From: Protopterus annectens
Taxonomy: Eukaryota > Chordata > Ceratodontiformes > Protopteridae
Length of the DNA: 64,000 bases
Direction of reading: 5' to 3'
Assembly (NCBI RefSeq): GCF_019279795.1
Contig: NC_056740.1
Location: 229,272,852 to 229,336,851, forward strand
This document shows, piece by piece, positions 11,026 through 21,690 of this stretch (positions are counted from its first letter, which is position 1; every line of letters starts with the position of its first letter). The position numbers were made by a program, and so were the translations under genes. The notes under the pieces were generated by a model. That model was not told the origin of the DNA. It was given only the letters and a program-made list of their open reading frames with translations, and did not search any database.

Positions 11026-11829
11026 CGTCTGTGTTAGATGCACACACTAATGCTCGGTAGACTGATACTTTATTCAGTTTTCTTTTCACTTCCATTAGCA
11101 CCTATGTCACATTTTCAGTATTTCCCATTTCAAGGCTCAAATTAAAAACTAAACACATTTTCAGAACATCCCCAACACCTATTAACTTAGATCACACACA
11201 AAACTATGTATATTTTGAAAACATGAAGTTTAACCCTTCAGACAGAGCAATTGCTCTAAACTGCCAGCTGCACCCACAGCAATTACCGAACTTAAAATTA
11301 AGGTTACCCATGATAAAGTACATGCTACAGCCTGTGTTCTCACTTACATTGGTTGCCATCTATTCTTTCCTTATCTTTACCCCCTACCATGTGAAAAACA
11401 CTCTGAGCTTGGCCTAACTCAATTGTAGGAATGTTTTCATATCTTGAGGATTCTACACTACTATTTTTCCAGTCCAGGCACCAATGCACACACCAGGATT
11501 AGGAGCTTTTTTTATCCTAGGATGTGTGCACCCAGTTATCTTTTTTTTACTATTTAACCTACTTTTCTCCACGATATATGCTATATAAGATACAGTCTAT
11601 ATATTAGTGTCATCTTGGTGAGATTTTGTGAAAACAGGGTTCACCATGTGAAGGTACTCACCCAGATTTGAGGATGAATTCAGTTCCAGCAATACAACTC
11701 TCCTTTTCTTTCTGATTTCATCTCTCAATTCGGACTCCGCCTATACAAATAATGACAACTGTTCCCTCCACTCAAGCCTGTGTGGGTAAGGAAATGTCTA
11801 AAGAACAGAGTGGTCAGTCATTGCAGATT
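11026..11829. other. No gene or element recognised
   Basis: This is AT-rich sequence. I see no open frame with family resemblance, no tRNA-like fold and no strong repeat structure. Confidence 0.45.
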
Positions 11830-12480
11830 ACTAAATAGCCTGGGCTATGTTATTGCATACATCATTTTTATTCTGAGTTTGTGTTGACTTGGCCAATAGC
11901 TGTTGAACAAATGGCACCTCATTGCCAGCGCTACAGCATATTGCATCTCCCTCCTCCTGACATGGTGTACTGCTACAGCCATTTTGTCTAACAACTCCTC
12001 ATTCAATTCCACCTCTGCTGCTGCCATGCCACAATTATTTCTGGTAGTACCACAATGTCCCACATTTAAACCACTTTTGTATCACCATATTATGTAGCAT
12101 GGCATAAACCATAAATATATTTGCTGGAGTTTTCTAGAGCATGGAGCATACTGCAGTGAACCACCAGATGCATCCCAGCAGAAGTGGGCTTTCAGTACTC
12201 CAAGCACATGTCCAATAATGTTATGTGTCTGCAACAGAATGGTGTTATAATCCATGTCTGTCATGATCTGGGGACTGTAGATGGGGGACATAAGCCATGG
12301 TCCCAAGGAGTACTCCGTATCCTGGAACACACACTTGTAGACACCATTATGAATGGTCTGCTACTTGCATTCATGGGACCAGAATTTGAGGGACTCTCCA
12401 GGTGACAATATGTGCACTTAACAACCAGATGACCCTGTGGAAAGGCAAACACATGAAATGCTGTTATAGGCCACAATGCA
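11830..12480 (-). pseudogene. Harbinger transposase relic, C-terminal half
   Basis: Minus-strand frames contain TEYSLGPWLMSPI (near 12,320-12,280), aligned with DAGYALEPWLMTPI of the 47.4 kb copy. They then give HNIIGHVLGVLKAHFCWDAS, SGGSLQYAP and, after a shift, a C-terminal tail ending near 11,845 (RRREMQYAVALAMRCHLFN, like RRSQYALALAKRQCIAH at 56.9 kb). The middle aspartate of the DDE set has become Glu in the first block, and the expected catalytic Glu in the IEHVFGLLK block is Gly. It is a dead fragment of the same Harbinger group but a more diverged lineage than the 46 kb and 55 kb copies. The upstream part fades out by about 12.5 kb. Confidence 0.7.
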
Positions 12481-12660
12481 CAACATTTGGAAATTATGGT
12501 ACCTGCCTTGATGGTGTATGGACATATTGTACATAACACCTTATGCACTGCACACCACCTAGCAGATGATGGAGTAGAAGTCCTCATGGTTGATATACCA
12601 GCCATTGTGTGAAACAGGTGGGACCATGATAGCAATGTGGGAGCATTTAATGAATGAATA

Positions 12661-12666
12661 TACATA

Positions 12667-12735
<69 letters not shown>
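12661..12735. repeat. (TA)n microsatellite
   Basis: An almost pure TA dinucleotide array of about 70 bp. It produces spurious Tyr-Ile frames on both strands. It is followed by a short TG/G-rich stretch. Confidence 0.97.
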
Positions 12736-12737
<2 letters not shown>

Positions 12738-12764
12738 GTGAGTGTATGTGTGTGGGTGGGGGGG

Positions 12765-12836
12765 TTAATGAAGGTTCGACGACCACGGAATTTCAAAATT
12801 TGATTGGATGAACCTGTGTTGTCGAACCTTCATTTG
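12765..12836. repeat. Short inverted repeat (hairpin, about 19-bp arms)
   Basis: AATGAAGGTTCGACGACCA on the left pairs with TGTTGTCGAACCTTCATTT on the right with a loop of about 35 bp. The TTCGACGA/TGTCGAA theme recalls the hairpins in the repeats that follow at 13.0-13.6 kb. It is probably the residue of a miniature inverted-repeat element. Confidence 0.65.
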
Positions 12837-13032
12837 TGCAAGTGTTGGTTTAGTGAATGCATTGTGCATTTGCACATATGTGGTTGGCCTTATGACAAGA
12901 AATTGCAGTACAGTGTGGATCAGGACATTTGGCTTTTCCCACTATAGTGCGATCTCAGAGTTGGAATATTTAATGTGCAAGGGGTGAGGAGTGCAGGTGG
13001 GTTTACCCCCCTGCTAACTAGTTTTGTTTCGT

Positions 13033-13194
13033 GGTATGCAGTGTTCCACTGAAGTCTATGGATGTTGAGAAAGGTAGAATTCACCTAAGGAAGTGTGTTT
13101 GTGAAATTCTGACCTTCTCGACATTCCATTTCTTCTATCTGCTTAGATATTTTAGGTAGGATTTTGTTTTGATCATCAGCCTTATGATAGTAAA

Positions 13195-13260
<66 letters not shown>

Positions 13261-13607
13261 TACATGGTATGCAGTGTTCCACTGAAGTTTACGGATGTCG
13301 AGAAAGGTAGAATTAAGGAAGTGTGTTTGTGAAATTCTGACCTTCTTGACATTCCATTTCTTCTATCTGCTTAGATATTTTAGGTAGGATTTTGTTTGAT
13401 CGTCATCCTTATGATAGTAAACTGTGTATGTGTGTGTATTACTTGGTATGCAGTGTTCCACTAAAGTCTACGGATGTCGAGAAAGGTAGAATTCACTTAA
13501 GGAAGTGTGTTTGTGAAATTCTGACCTTCTCGACATTCCATTTCTTCTATCTGCTTAGATATTTTAGGTAGGATTTTGTTTTGATCATCAACCTTATGAT
13601 AGTAAAC

Positions 13608-13678
<71 letters not shown>
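13033..13678. repeat. Three tandem units, each with a hairpin and a TG microsatellite
   Basis: Units begin GGTATGCAGTGTTCCACT at 13,033, 13,266 and 13,444 (lengths about 233, 178 and 235 bp). Each holds an inverted pair, ATGTCGAGAAAGGTAGAATT against AATTCTGACCTTCTCGACAT, about 75 bp across. Each ends with a TG run, long in units 1 and 3 (about 62 and 69 bp) and almost absent in unit 2. The length differences come mainly from the TG runs. Confidence 0.88.
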
Positions 13679-13680
<2 letters not shown>

Positions 13681-13893
13681 CAGAAGACTGAAAACCCAAA
13701 AGACCAAATCCCAAAAAACTAAAAATTCAAAATACTGAATGATGGAATTTGCCCCTTCTCCACTGTTGTGCAATCTTGGAGTTGGTATGAATAGTTAGCA
13801 GGGGGTACATGAGGGGTGCAGGGGGCTTACCCCCTGTGTTAAAATTTGTTCAGTATTTTGAAATTCCAGTCTTTTGGTTTTCAGTCTACTGAA
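13679..13893. mobile_element. MITE with about 45-bp terminal inverted repeats
   Basis: The left end TTCAGAAGACTGAAAACCCA pairs with the right end, whose reverse complement begins TTCAGTAGACTGAAAACCAA. The inner limit of both arms reads TTCAAAATACTGAA. The 215-bp element has no coding capacity. Its core (CCACTGTTGTGCAATCTTGG) is also recognisable at 12,938-13,000 (CCACTATAGTGCGATCTCAG), so a second partial copy lies upstream of the tandem units. The superfamily is not evident. Confidence 0.72.
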
Positions 13894-13904
13894 TTAGATC
13901 CATA

Positions 13905-16275
13905 CATATACTGTCTTGTTTGCCAGAATAAAGTCTAGGACTATGTGTTTTTTTTTTCTAATTAGCATTTCAACTGTGATGTTCTCCAAGATATCCACAG
14001 TGACCTCTTCTAACAAGGGGAACAGCGTCTTAGAACTTGTCCTTACTAATATGGAGGTATTTTTTATCATCCCTTGCGTATCTTCACCACTTGCTAGGTC
14101 TGACCATAAAGCCATCTCCTTTCACCCCAATGTACCCTTAGAAATTTCTTTAAGACAAACTACCTACTCCAAAGTGATAAACTGGCAAGCTTCATACCCC
14201 CGCAAACCAAGTTATCTCCACTGAATACATAGAAAAGTATACCACCACACTATAGCAATATGTAAGCAGCTGAGATGCAGCTGAACCCTTTAGGAACAAG
14301 CAGAGGGCAACCTTCAGAAAGAAACCCCCTTTGTGGAACCAGAATATCAACAAACTTTAATATAAAAGGAAGAGAATTATTTTGACTTAAAGTAAAAAGA
14401 ATAATTCCCAGAATGTTAGAGCCCTTGTCAATGAAATAAACAAACACAACTCAGGCTTAATAAAATCTACCAAAGACAAGTCTGAGGCTAAAATAGCCAC
14501 CCAATCCAATGATAATCACAGGATCTTCTGTTAGTAGCGTTCATAATCTCAGCACAGTGCAGTAATGCACTGAGCATTGATTGTGAATGGTGATATCTCC
14601 ACTGAAGCTAAAAATATAGGCAACCTGTTGGCTGATAAATTCAGTTCAAACTTTACTCTTCTTTCCCTCTATCTATCCCACAAAATATACCTGAAACCAT
14701 CTTGCTCCCATTTATCACACAAGACAAGTCTTGAAAGTAATATCAAAAGCTAAAAATACTGATTTGACAGGTCCTGACAATATCCCTGGCTGCATCTTAA
14801 ATAGCATGAAGCATGATTTAGCCACCCCTCTAACACTTTTCACCCTTAACGTCCATACAGGTTTTGTACCAAGCAAATGGAAAACAGCTACAGTTATTCC
14901 CCTGCATAAGGGAGGACCTTCCACAGGTCCAGTTAATTACAGTCCCCTAAGTCTAACCAACCTCATATGCAAAGCCATGGAAAGACTTACCATGGAACTT
15001 ATCAGTATGAACATAGGCAACCACCAAACACTGGACCCATCTCAGTTTAGATTTGTCAAGGGTGGGTAATGTTTACTCAACCCAATGAACTTCTTTGAAA
15101 ATGTCACCAAAGTAATGGATGAAGGTAAAACAGTACACACCACATACCTCAACTAAGCAAAGACTTTTGACACAATCCTTCATTCAGGAATAGGAAGAAA
15201 GCTAAATAAATTAGGAATATACCACTACATCACCCATTGGATTGCCAACTGGCTCACAGATAGGATGCAGGTGATCAAAATAGAGGAAGCTACCTCACAA
15301 AGAGACCAGTCACCAGTGAAGTCCTCTGGGATTCGGTGGTCGGACCTCTCTTGCTTGGCATCTACTTTTCTGAAGTAAAAGCCAGTACCAAAGTGCTTTG
15401 CTGACTAAGTCTGCTGATGACTGCAAGTTAGGAGCAGTTACTGAATCTCCAAATGACTCAGTCTTTCTGCAGGAAGGTTTGCCCCAAACAAATAACTGGT
15501 GTCAGAATTATGGGCTGAAACGAAATGCCAAAAAATGCATAGTTGTACCCTTTGTAAAGTTGTGTACCTGGGAACTACCACATTGACAATACACTCCTGA
15601 GAAATGACCCATCTGTTTGGGATTTGGGAACTTATGTTGACAGTGACTAGTGACAACTTTCAACCAACATATGTCCACTGCTAAAGAAAGTCTGTCTATA
15701 CTATGCAGCTTATAATCAAAAGGATTGTGACTAGATCTAGAGATGTCATTGTCCTCACTTACTCAGCCCTCATTAGGCCAATCATTTTTTTTTTTTTATT
15801 CAGTGGAGGGTATAACGCCCCTACTGGAAAATATCTATACAGACACATGCTACAACTGCAACACCCACAGAGATATATTGCTAAAAGGATACAAGGCCTA
15901 AACAATATGTCTTACATGGACTGCCTTAAAGCCCTGTCACTATACTCGGTATCTGACAGACTGATAAGAGGTGACCTGTGTCTGGCATACAAGGCATCCT
16001 CTGATCCTATACTGATAGACCTAATGCACATCAGCAAGTCAAATGGCATCAGAAATACTCATTCTAGGGATCTAAACCTCTTCTTTAACATCAACAGAAT
16101 GTTTTGGAGTATATCTCGCAGAGGATACCACTGTTCTGCAACAGACTCCTATCTATATAAAACAAAGTTTATCCCCATCTGTATTCATGCACAACTTGGA
16201 TCTATTGATGGGTAATACAAAATTTACCCCAGTACTGCCCCCTGTACTACTAATGGAGAGAGGCAGCTCCTAAAT
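13905..16275 (+). mobile_element. CR1 LINE copy A, 5'-truncated pseudogene
   Basis: It starts near the end of the endonuclease domain (LELVLTNMEV, then RSDHKAISFHP near 14,100). Reverse transcriptase blocks follow: TGPDNIPGCIL (14,767), KWKTATVIPLHKGG (14,875-14,916) and TLDPSQFRFVKGG (15,030-15,069), with the C-terminal domain at 15,703-16,215 (RDVIVLTYSALIRPII, GDLCLAYKASSDPIL, HSRDLNLFFNINRM). Several stops and shifts break the frame. The usual CR1 3' end with CCTATGAA repeats is missing. Copy B begins directly after it. Confidence 0.85.
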
Positions 16276-16359
16276 GCTTTATCCCACATGCAGGTCCCTA
16301 CAAATTATTTGTGGTATGATCCCAGTTAATCTCACCAGGGGTAATATATAATTGTCAAC

Positions 16360-17528
16360 ATGCCCACCCCTCCAGGCATTTCTAAAGGTCAGTTCCCTGT
16401 GCTTTCTCCTATTAACCTGGTGAACTTAGGCATCCTGAGGCAATGTAGCAACTGCCTCATGTACACTGACAACCCTCTCGTCTTACCTCCCAACATTCAG
16501 ACTTGCGAGAGATGTAGTTATATATCTAAATTGGAAGCCATGCACTCTCCAGACAAGACCGGAATAACTGGTCAAGAAAAGAAGGTCAACACTTGCACCA
16601 CACCACATGGAACACATTACTCTCCAGAACGCACACCAGCATTGCCATCACATAAAAACACAAACCACTCACCCACCTTTGCAGAAGCTCTCAATAAAAT
16701 CTACCCAAACAGCACAGACCTCCAAGGCAGAAACCCACACGACCACAACACAACACTAATCACAAGACACATAACTTTCCTAAACAGTGTGCCACTCAAT
16801 TAAAGTCCCTAAGACAAAACAGCATGCCCAACACACTAGTCAAAGGTGACTAAATAGTGAGGCACACTGATGTTTCATTCAACCAAAGCCCCTAAGATAA
16901 AACAAGAGCCCAACATACTAGTCATAGATGACTCAATAGTGAGGCATGCTGATGTCCCACTCAACCAAAGCCCCTAAGGCAAAACAGCATGCCTCACACA
17001 CTAGTCATAGGTGACTCAATAGTGAGGCACACTGATGTCCCACTCACTAGGTTGAATAAGGAGAAAGTAACAGTCAGCTGCATGTCAGGTGCCAGGATCC
17101 GCCACATTACACACGCACTCAGGTCCCTCAACAACAGGTACAAATATGACTCTATCATTGTACATGTGGGTGTGAATGACCTGAGATGTACATCCCTGGA
17201 CTACATGAAAAGAGACATGGAGGAGCTCTCGGATTATGTAGCCCAGGCGAGTATGACCCTAGCCCTGAGCAGCATCCTACCATCACCCAGAATGATACCA
17301 CAATGCAAGCAGAAAATGATTGATTTCCACAATTGGCTAAGTTTCTGGTGTCATTCTAAGGGGATCCAGTATCTGTCTGCCTGGGATGACATGACTGACA
17401 GACCTCGATGCTTTCCCAGAGACGGCTTGCATCTGTCACCCCTGGGCTTCCAGATACTGGCCAAGGCTATTGCCACCCCTATAGTGCCTTTTTTAGGCAG
17501 TGTTCCAAAGACCAAATTACCACCATAA
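16360..17528 (+). pseudogene. CR1 ORF1: zinc-finger and SGNH/GDSL esterase domains, frame-broken
   Basis: The ATG at 16,360 opens 147 codons with two CxxC pairs (CSNC and CERC, about residues 28-49), the zinc-finger (PHD-like) region known in CR1 ORF1. A Pro/Thr/His-rich linker follows. The esterase domain reads in one frame from 16,989 to 17,528 (179 codons) and keeps its catalytic motifs: GDSIVRH (Ser10), GVND (61-64) and DGLH (Asp145, His148). Between the two frames lies a triplicated segment of about 83 bp that repeats the GDS block and destroys the frame. In CR1-like elements this esterase is an accessory of unclear function, possibly acting on lipids. Confidence 0.85.
16802..17049 (+). 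repeat. Three tandem copies of about 83 bp inside CR1 ORF1
   Basis: Units start with AAAGYCCCTAAG at 16,802, 16,885 and 16,967 (periods 83 and 82). Each contains the codons for the esterase Ser motif (ACTCAATAGTGAGGCA or a variant). Because 83 is not a multiple of three, the expansion shifts the frame. Units differ at roughly ten percent of sites, so the duplication is not very recent. Confidence 0.88.
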
Positions 17529-17529
17529 C

Positions 17530-20248
17530 AGCTACAAACAAATGCAATCTGAGGGCCATGCTGCTCGACACTAGAAGTCTAAATCTCAAAATGAACTCGC
17601 TTGAAGCACTCTTTAAAATGGAGAACAGTGACATTTGTGCTGTAACAGAGACCTGGTTCAAGGCACCAGAAAGCACCCCTGCACCACCAGGCTATAACTC
17701 ATTCCATATCTTTTGGCCCCAGAACTTCGACCGAGGTACCAAAGGTTGTGGTGTTTCCATATTCATAAAGGATGCGCACACCTCCAGACTGGTGGCCCAA
17801 CATAACACATCAGAGATACTTCAGGTGCAGCTAACATTGAGTAAGACAGCGATTCAGGTCGTAGCCTGCTATAGGTCCCCAACCATGTCCCAAGACTCAC
17901 ACTCCATGTTCCTAAGCACCCTGGAGAATATTAGGGTCCAATCTAACACTCTCATACTGGGTGACTTCAACTACCCTCCATTAACTGGGAAAACTACTCA
18001 TGCACCAATACACTTGCCCAACGTTTCCTGGAATTCATTAATTACAATGCCCTGGACCAACTCATTCTTACCCCCACTAGAGGTAGCAACATCCTTGACC
18101 TGGTCATTGCTAGCATGGGTGACCGTTGCTCTACACCAATAGTTAACTCTTCCCTGGTTAGATCTGACCACAAACTAATCACCTTGGAAATCTACATCCC
18201 TCCCACCCCCCTGCAAAGGTAACCACCAAAAAACACTTCTCCAAAGTTAACTCTGGGCTCCTAAAAATAGAGGTGGCTAACTTCACGGCACTCATGCAAA
18301 TGGAGAATAGTTGCATGACTACGAAATCATACACCAATGTACTGTACGAACACATACACAAATGCATGAAACCAAGATGCTGTCCTCCAAAAAAAGGAAG
18401 CCAATCTGGTGGTCTCCTGCCATAAACAAACTCTACAACAGAAGGAGGAAACTGATGCGGAATATGGTAAAGTCCCAAGACTGGAAAAACTCCCTTATCA
18501 GCCTCAACAAAAAGTTGAGATCCCTCATCAAATCCTCTAAAGTTAGCCATGAAAACAGAATTGCAGCAGATAGTAAAGACAACCACAAATCCCTCTATAG
18601 TTATGTAAAGAATCTTCACGGCAATAAACAGATTTGCTCTGAGCTACTCTGTACAATGGTACCAACAGATATTGCCAATATACTGGCTGACAAATTCAGT
18701 GCCAGCTTTACCCATCACCTCCCAAAAGACCAATCACAATACCAGTAGACTGCCAGGCACCCAGTATTGCTGCTGCACAGGTTAAAATAGCACTGTCCAA
18801 GGCCAAGAATACAGCTTCTATGGAACCTGATAATATCCCTGGTGGTGTTCTACATGTACTACAGAGTGAACTGGCACCTCACCTGTGTACCCTGTTCAAT
18901 CACAGCCTCACCTCAGGCTTTGTCCATACTGAATGGTGCACTGCTACAGTCATCCCTCTCCACAAAGAAGGATCGACTATAAACCCTGGGAACTATTGCC
19001 CCATTAGCCTGATGAGTCTGATATGCAATGCTATGGAATGCATCATCATGGACCTAATAAACAAGGATATAAGGAATCTCCAAACTCTGGATCCCACACA
19101 GTTTGGTTTTATGAAGGGTAGATCATGCCTGCTCAACTTGGTCGCCTTCTTTGAGTCCATCACCAGAGCTGTGGATGAAGGCAAGGTGGTTCATACAGCC
19201 TACCTTGATCTGGTCAAGGCCTTTGATACTATTCCCCACTCAGAAATCACAAAAAACTCACTAAGCTAGGCATCAACCCCTATATCACCAGGTGGGTTGC
19301 AAACTGGCTTAAAGATAGAACCCACAGTGTGAAAGTAGCTGATTCCAAGTCAGACTGATGAGCAGTCATGAGTGGAGTCCCACAGGGTTCCATCCTGGAT
19401 CCTCTCCTGTTTGGTATCTACTTCTCTGAAGCCCAGGCCAACACGAAGGGACTCTGGCTGACAAAGTTTGCAGACAATTGCAAGTTGGGAGTTATTATTA
19501 ACTCCCCAAGTGATGCTGAAATCCTACAGAAAGGTCTTACAGAGACTGACGACTAGTGTCAGAACCATGGCCGTAAGCTCAATGCCAAAAACTGTGTCAT
19601 TGTCCCCTTTGGGAAAATAACAGTTCCCATGAATTACCACATCGATGGTAGTCCACTGAACACAGAAGGTGTTATAAGAGATCTGGGAACACAGGTTGAC
19701 AGAAACCTCTCTTTTGACCACCACATTGCCACTGTGGTCAGAAAGTCCTTCTGTGTGGCTACATCTCATTACTAAGGGTTTTGCATCCAGGAAGAAAGAG
19801 GTCATTGTCTCCCTCTTCTCTTCCCTCACTAGGCCAATCATTGAGTACAATGCCCTATTTGGCATGTACCTCACTAGACACCTGCAACAACTGGAGAGGC
19901 CACAAAAGTACCTCACAAAGAGGATCGAGCCTTAAACAATTGTCCTATATGGACAGACTCAACAAACTTCAACTATTCTCTGTCTCATATCGCCTACTTA
20001 GAGGCGATCTCTGCTTGACTTACAAAACCATGTCTAACCCAGTTCTGTTAGAAATGCTATATCTAAAGAAATCTCAATCCCTCCACACTACACACTCCAG
20101 AGACCTCAACCTCATTACCACAACCAACAGAATGTGCTGGAAGGACAGGTTCATAATACAGAGACTGCCCATGCTATGGAACAGACTTTCCATACATGTC
20201 AAACAGAGCACCTCTCTGGCCCTCTTCAAGAGAAGTCTTGATGAGTGA
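17530..20248 (+). pseudogene. CR1 ORF2: APE-type endonuclease and reverse transcriptase, broken
   Basis: Endonuclease boxes occur as DICAVTETWF (about 17,630-17,660), GDFNYP (17,959-17,976) and, after a frameshift, RSDHKLITLEI (18,160-18,195). The reverse transcriptase runs from about 18,820: DNIPGGVLHVLQ, TATVIPLHKEG, TLDPTQFGFMKGRSCLL, YLDLVKAFDTIPH, a shift, then MSGVPQGSILDPLLFGIYF and KFADN at 19,461-19,475. The second catalytic Asp of the FADD box is Asn here. The C-terminal domain, ending LPMLWNRLSIHVKQSTSLAL, extends to 20,248. At least four frame changes make this copy inactive. Confidence 0.83.
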
Positions 20249-20429
20249 ATGGGAAATAGAAAATTCATCCCAGAGATCACTCCAGTGGCTCTACTCGACA
20301 GAGGCACTGGGAACTAAGGTCAGGTGGCACGATGCCAGGGTAATCCTATGGGCTAGGCTTGTAAAGGCTCCAGGCCCATTAGCCTAGAACACACCTATGA
20401 ACCTATGGGATGGGTAAGGTCAAACCAAC

Positions 20430-20525
20430 AACAAATGGGACAGCTTAATTCAAGCACCAAAAAGGAAACTGGCTAGGCTTAAAATGGCACTCTAGAGCAG
20501 CTAGCCTAGTACTTACATATTAACC
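20430..20525 (+). repeat. CR1 3'-end fragment or CR1-tailed SINE relic
   Basis: AACTGGCTAGGCTTAAAATGG and GCTAGCCTAGTACTTACATA follow the pattern of the CR1 3' end (GGCTAGGCTT, then TAGCCTAGTA). It is short and diverged. Confidence 0.5.
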
Positions 20526-20875
20526 TTTAAATTAACTAGTGCCCTGACTTCTTCCATTTCCTACCCACCTCATAACTAGAAAAAAATGCCAAATTCCATT
20601 TCAATGTCAGTTATTTCTTTAACATTTCTGATGTTTCCTTGTGGAAGAATACAATTGTTTCTGATTTTAGGGGGATATTATAGCCTACATAGCAGCTTCC
20701 TGACTGATCTGTAGACAATAAATGATAAGCTCCTTCTTTGTAGATGTTGTAGAAGTCCTGGAAAATGCTTGTGTGCATACTTCAATTTAAGGAGCTAGTA
20801 AGCTGGTCAAGATTTTTTTTCTCTGATGCAGTTACCTATGATGTTTTCCAGAGGAAAGGTTCCTTTCTAATTTAT

Positions 20876-21035
20876 AGGTTCATAAGTTCATATATTCATA
20901 GGTAATTGTAGGCTAGCTGCCCTTCTGGGCCGTTTTAAGAATAGCCAATTCCCCTATCAAAAGTAATAATCAAACCCTATACATTGTGTCTATGACAAAC
21001 AGTTTAATGGTTATAACAACCCCAAAACCAATTAG
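20876..21035 (-). mobile_element. CR1-tailed tRNA-SINE, diverged copy
   Basis: Read on the minus strand, a decayed tRNA-like head (GGTTATAACCATTAAACTGT, then TATAGGGTTTGATTATTAC as box B) is followed by GGCTATTCTTAAAACGGCCC and GCTAGCCTACAATTACCTAT, the same tail as the neighbour at 21,049-21,180. It lies head to tail with that copy. Confidence 0.68.
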
Positions 21036-21048
21036 GCTATTAGTTCAT

Positions 21049-21180
21049 AGGTTCATAGGTTAGTACTAGGCTAACTGCCCTTGTGAGCCATTGTAAGCCT
21101 AGCCAGTTATCCCTTGTGAGACTCAAACCCTGCACCTTGTGTTTGTAAGGCAAACACCTTAACCATTAGGCCACCCTCCC
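21049..21180 (-). mobile_element. CR1-tailed tRNA-SINE
   Basis: On the minus strand the head reads GGTGGCCTAATGGTTAAGGT (box A region), then GCAGGGTTTGAGTCTCAC (box B), a convincing tRNA-like pol III promoter. The body and tail GGCTAGGCTTACAATGGC and TAGCCTAGTACTAACCTATG reproduce the 3' end of the CR1 family in this window, down to the CCTATGAA repeats. This is a classic tRNA head plus LINE tail SINE, which should use CR1 machinery in trans. Confidence 0.82.
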
Positions 21181-21189
21181 AACCATAAG

Positions 21190-21690
21190 ATGATGTTAAG
21201 AAGCCTAACCTTACATATCCCATGGCAGTTTTTTTAGGGCTTGTATTTTGCATACAAATAACCAAGAGTTAGACTGACAAGGATAACTTGGGACATTTAC
21301 ATGTTTCTCCTATCCATGGGGCCAGAGATGCTAAACTGGAGTTGAATTCGCTGTTAACCATCCATTCTCTTGAATTACATTTGAAATGAGTAAGTGCTTT
21401 GCTTTATATTGAGTGGAAGACTGTTCCACAGAAGTTGTATTCTTGGTAATACAAAGCTATCCCTCCATGTTCTACTTATTTTGAAAAAGAGACTGAGATC
21501 CCTTTAGCTAGTGTTATGATACCATTCAACATGCAAATATGTAATAGGTCTGATGGAATAGGGTCTGCTGAAGTTCTATACACAAGTTTATATAGTTTAA
21601 ACAAATTGCTTCTCAAACAGGCATAGCAAGCTCTATATAAATCATTTAGGCAAATTTCCTAAAAGAGATCCACATGTAATTTATATTTAT
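21190..21690 (-). mobile_element. Decayed CR1-like LINE C-terminal fragment
   Basis: Minus-strand translation near 21,510-21,380 gives RDLSLFFKISRTWRDSF and IQLLWNSLPLNIKQST, the C-terminal signature of CR1-type ORF2 (compare LPMLWNRLSIHVKQST in copy B). The rest is decayed and the ends are not defined. Confidence 0.62.

Larger units (their letters stand above)
16276..20413 (+). mobile_element. CR1 LINE copy B, nearly full length
   Basis: This is a two-ORF CR1 element of about 4.1 kb. ORF1 (zinc finger plus esterase) spans 16,360-17,528 and ORF2 (endonuclease plus reverse transcriptase) about 17,530-20,248. The 3' UTR ends with GGCTAGGC, then CCTATGAACCTATGGGATGG at about 20,393-20,413. Reiterated short CCTATGAA-like units at the 3' end are typical for this clade. 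The same 3' end occurs truncated at 31.8, 58.8, 59.3 and 62.0 kb and as the tail of SINEs at 20.9-21.2 kb. The 5' limit is uncertain within about 80 bp. Confidence 0.85.

Noticed and set aside
12261-12811. Frames with long Tyr-Ile runs
   Set aside because: Products of the (TA)n microsatellite.
18179-18619. 146-codon minus-strand frame
   Set aside because: Lies antisense to CR1 ORF2; no independent support.
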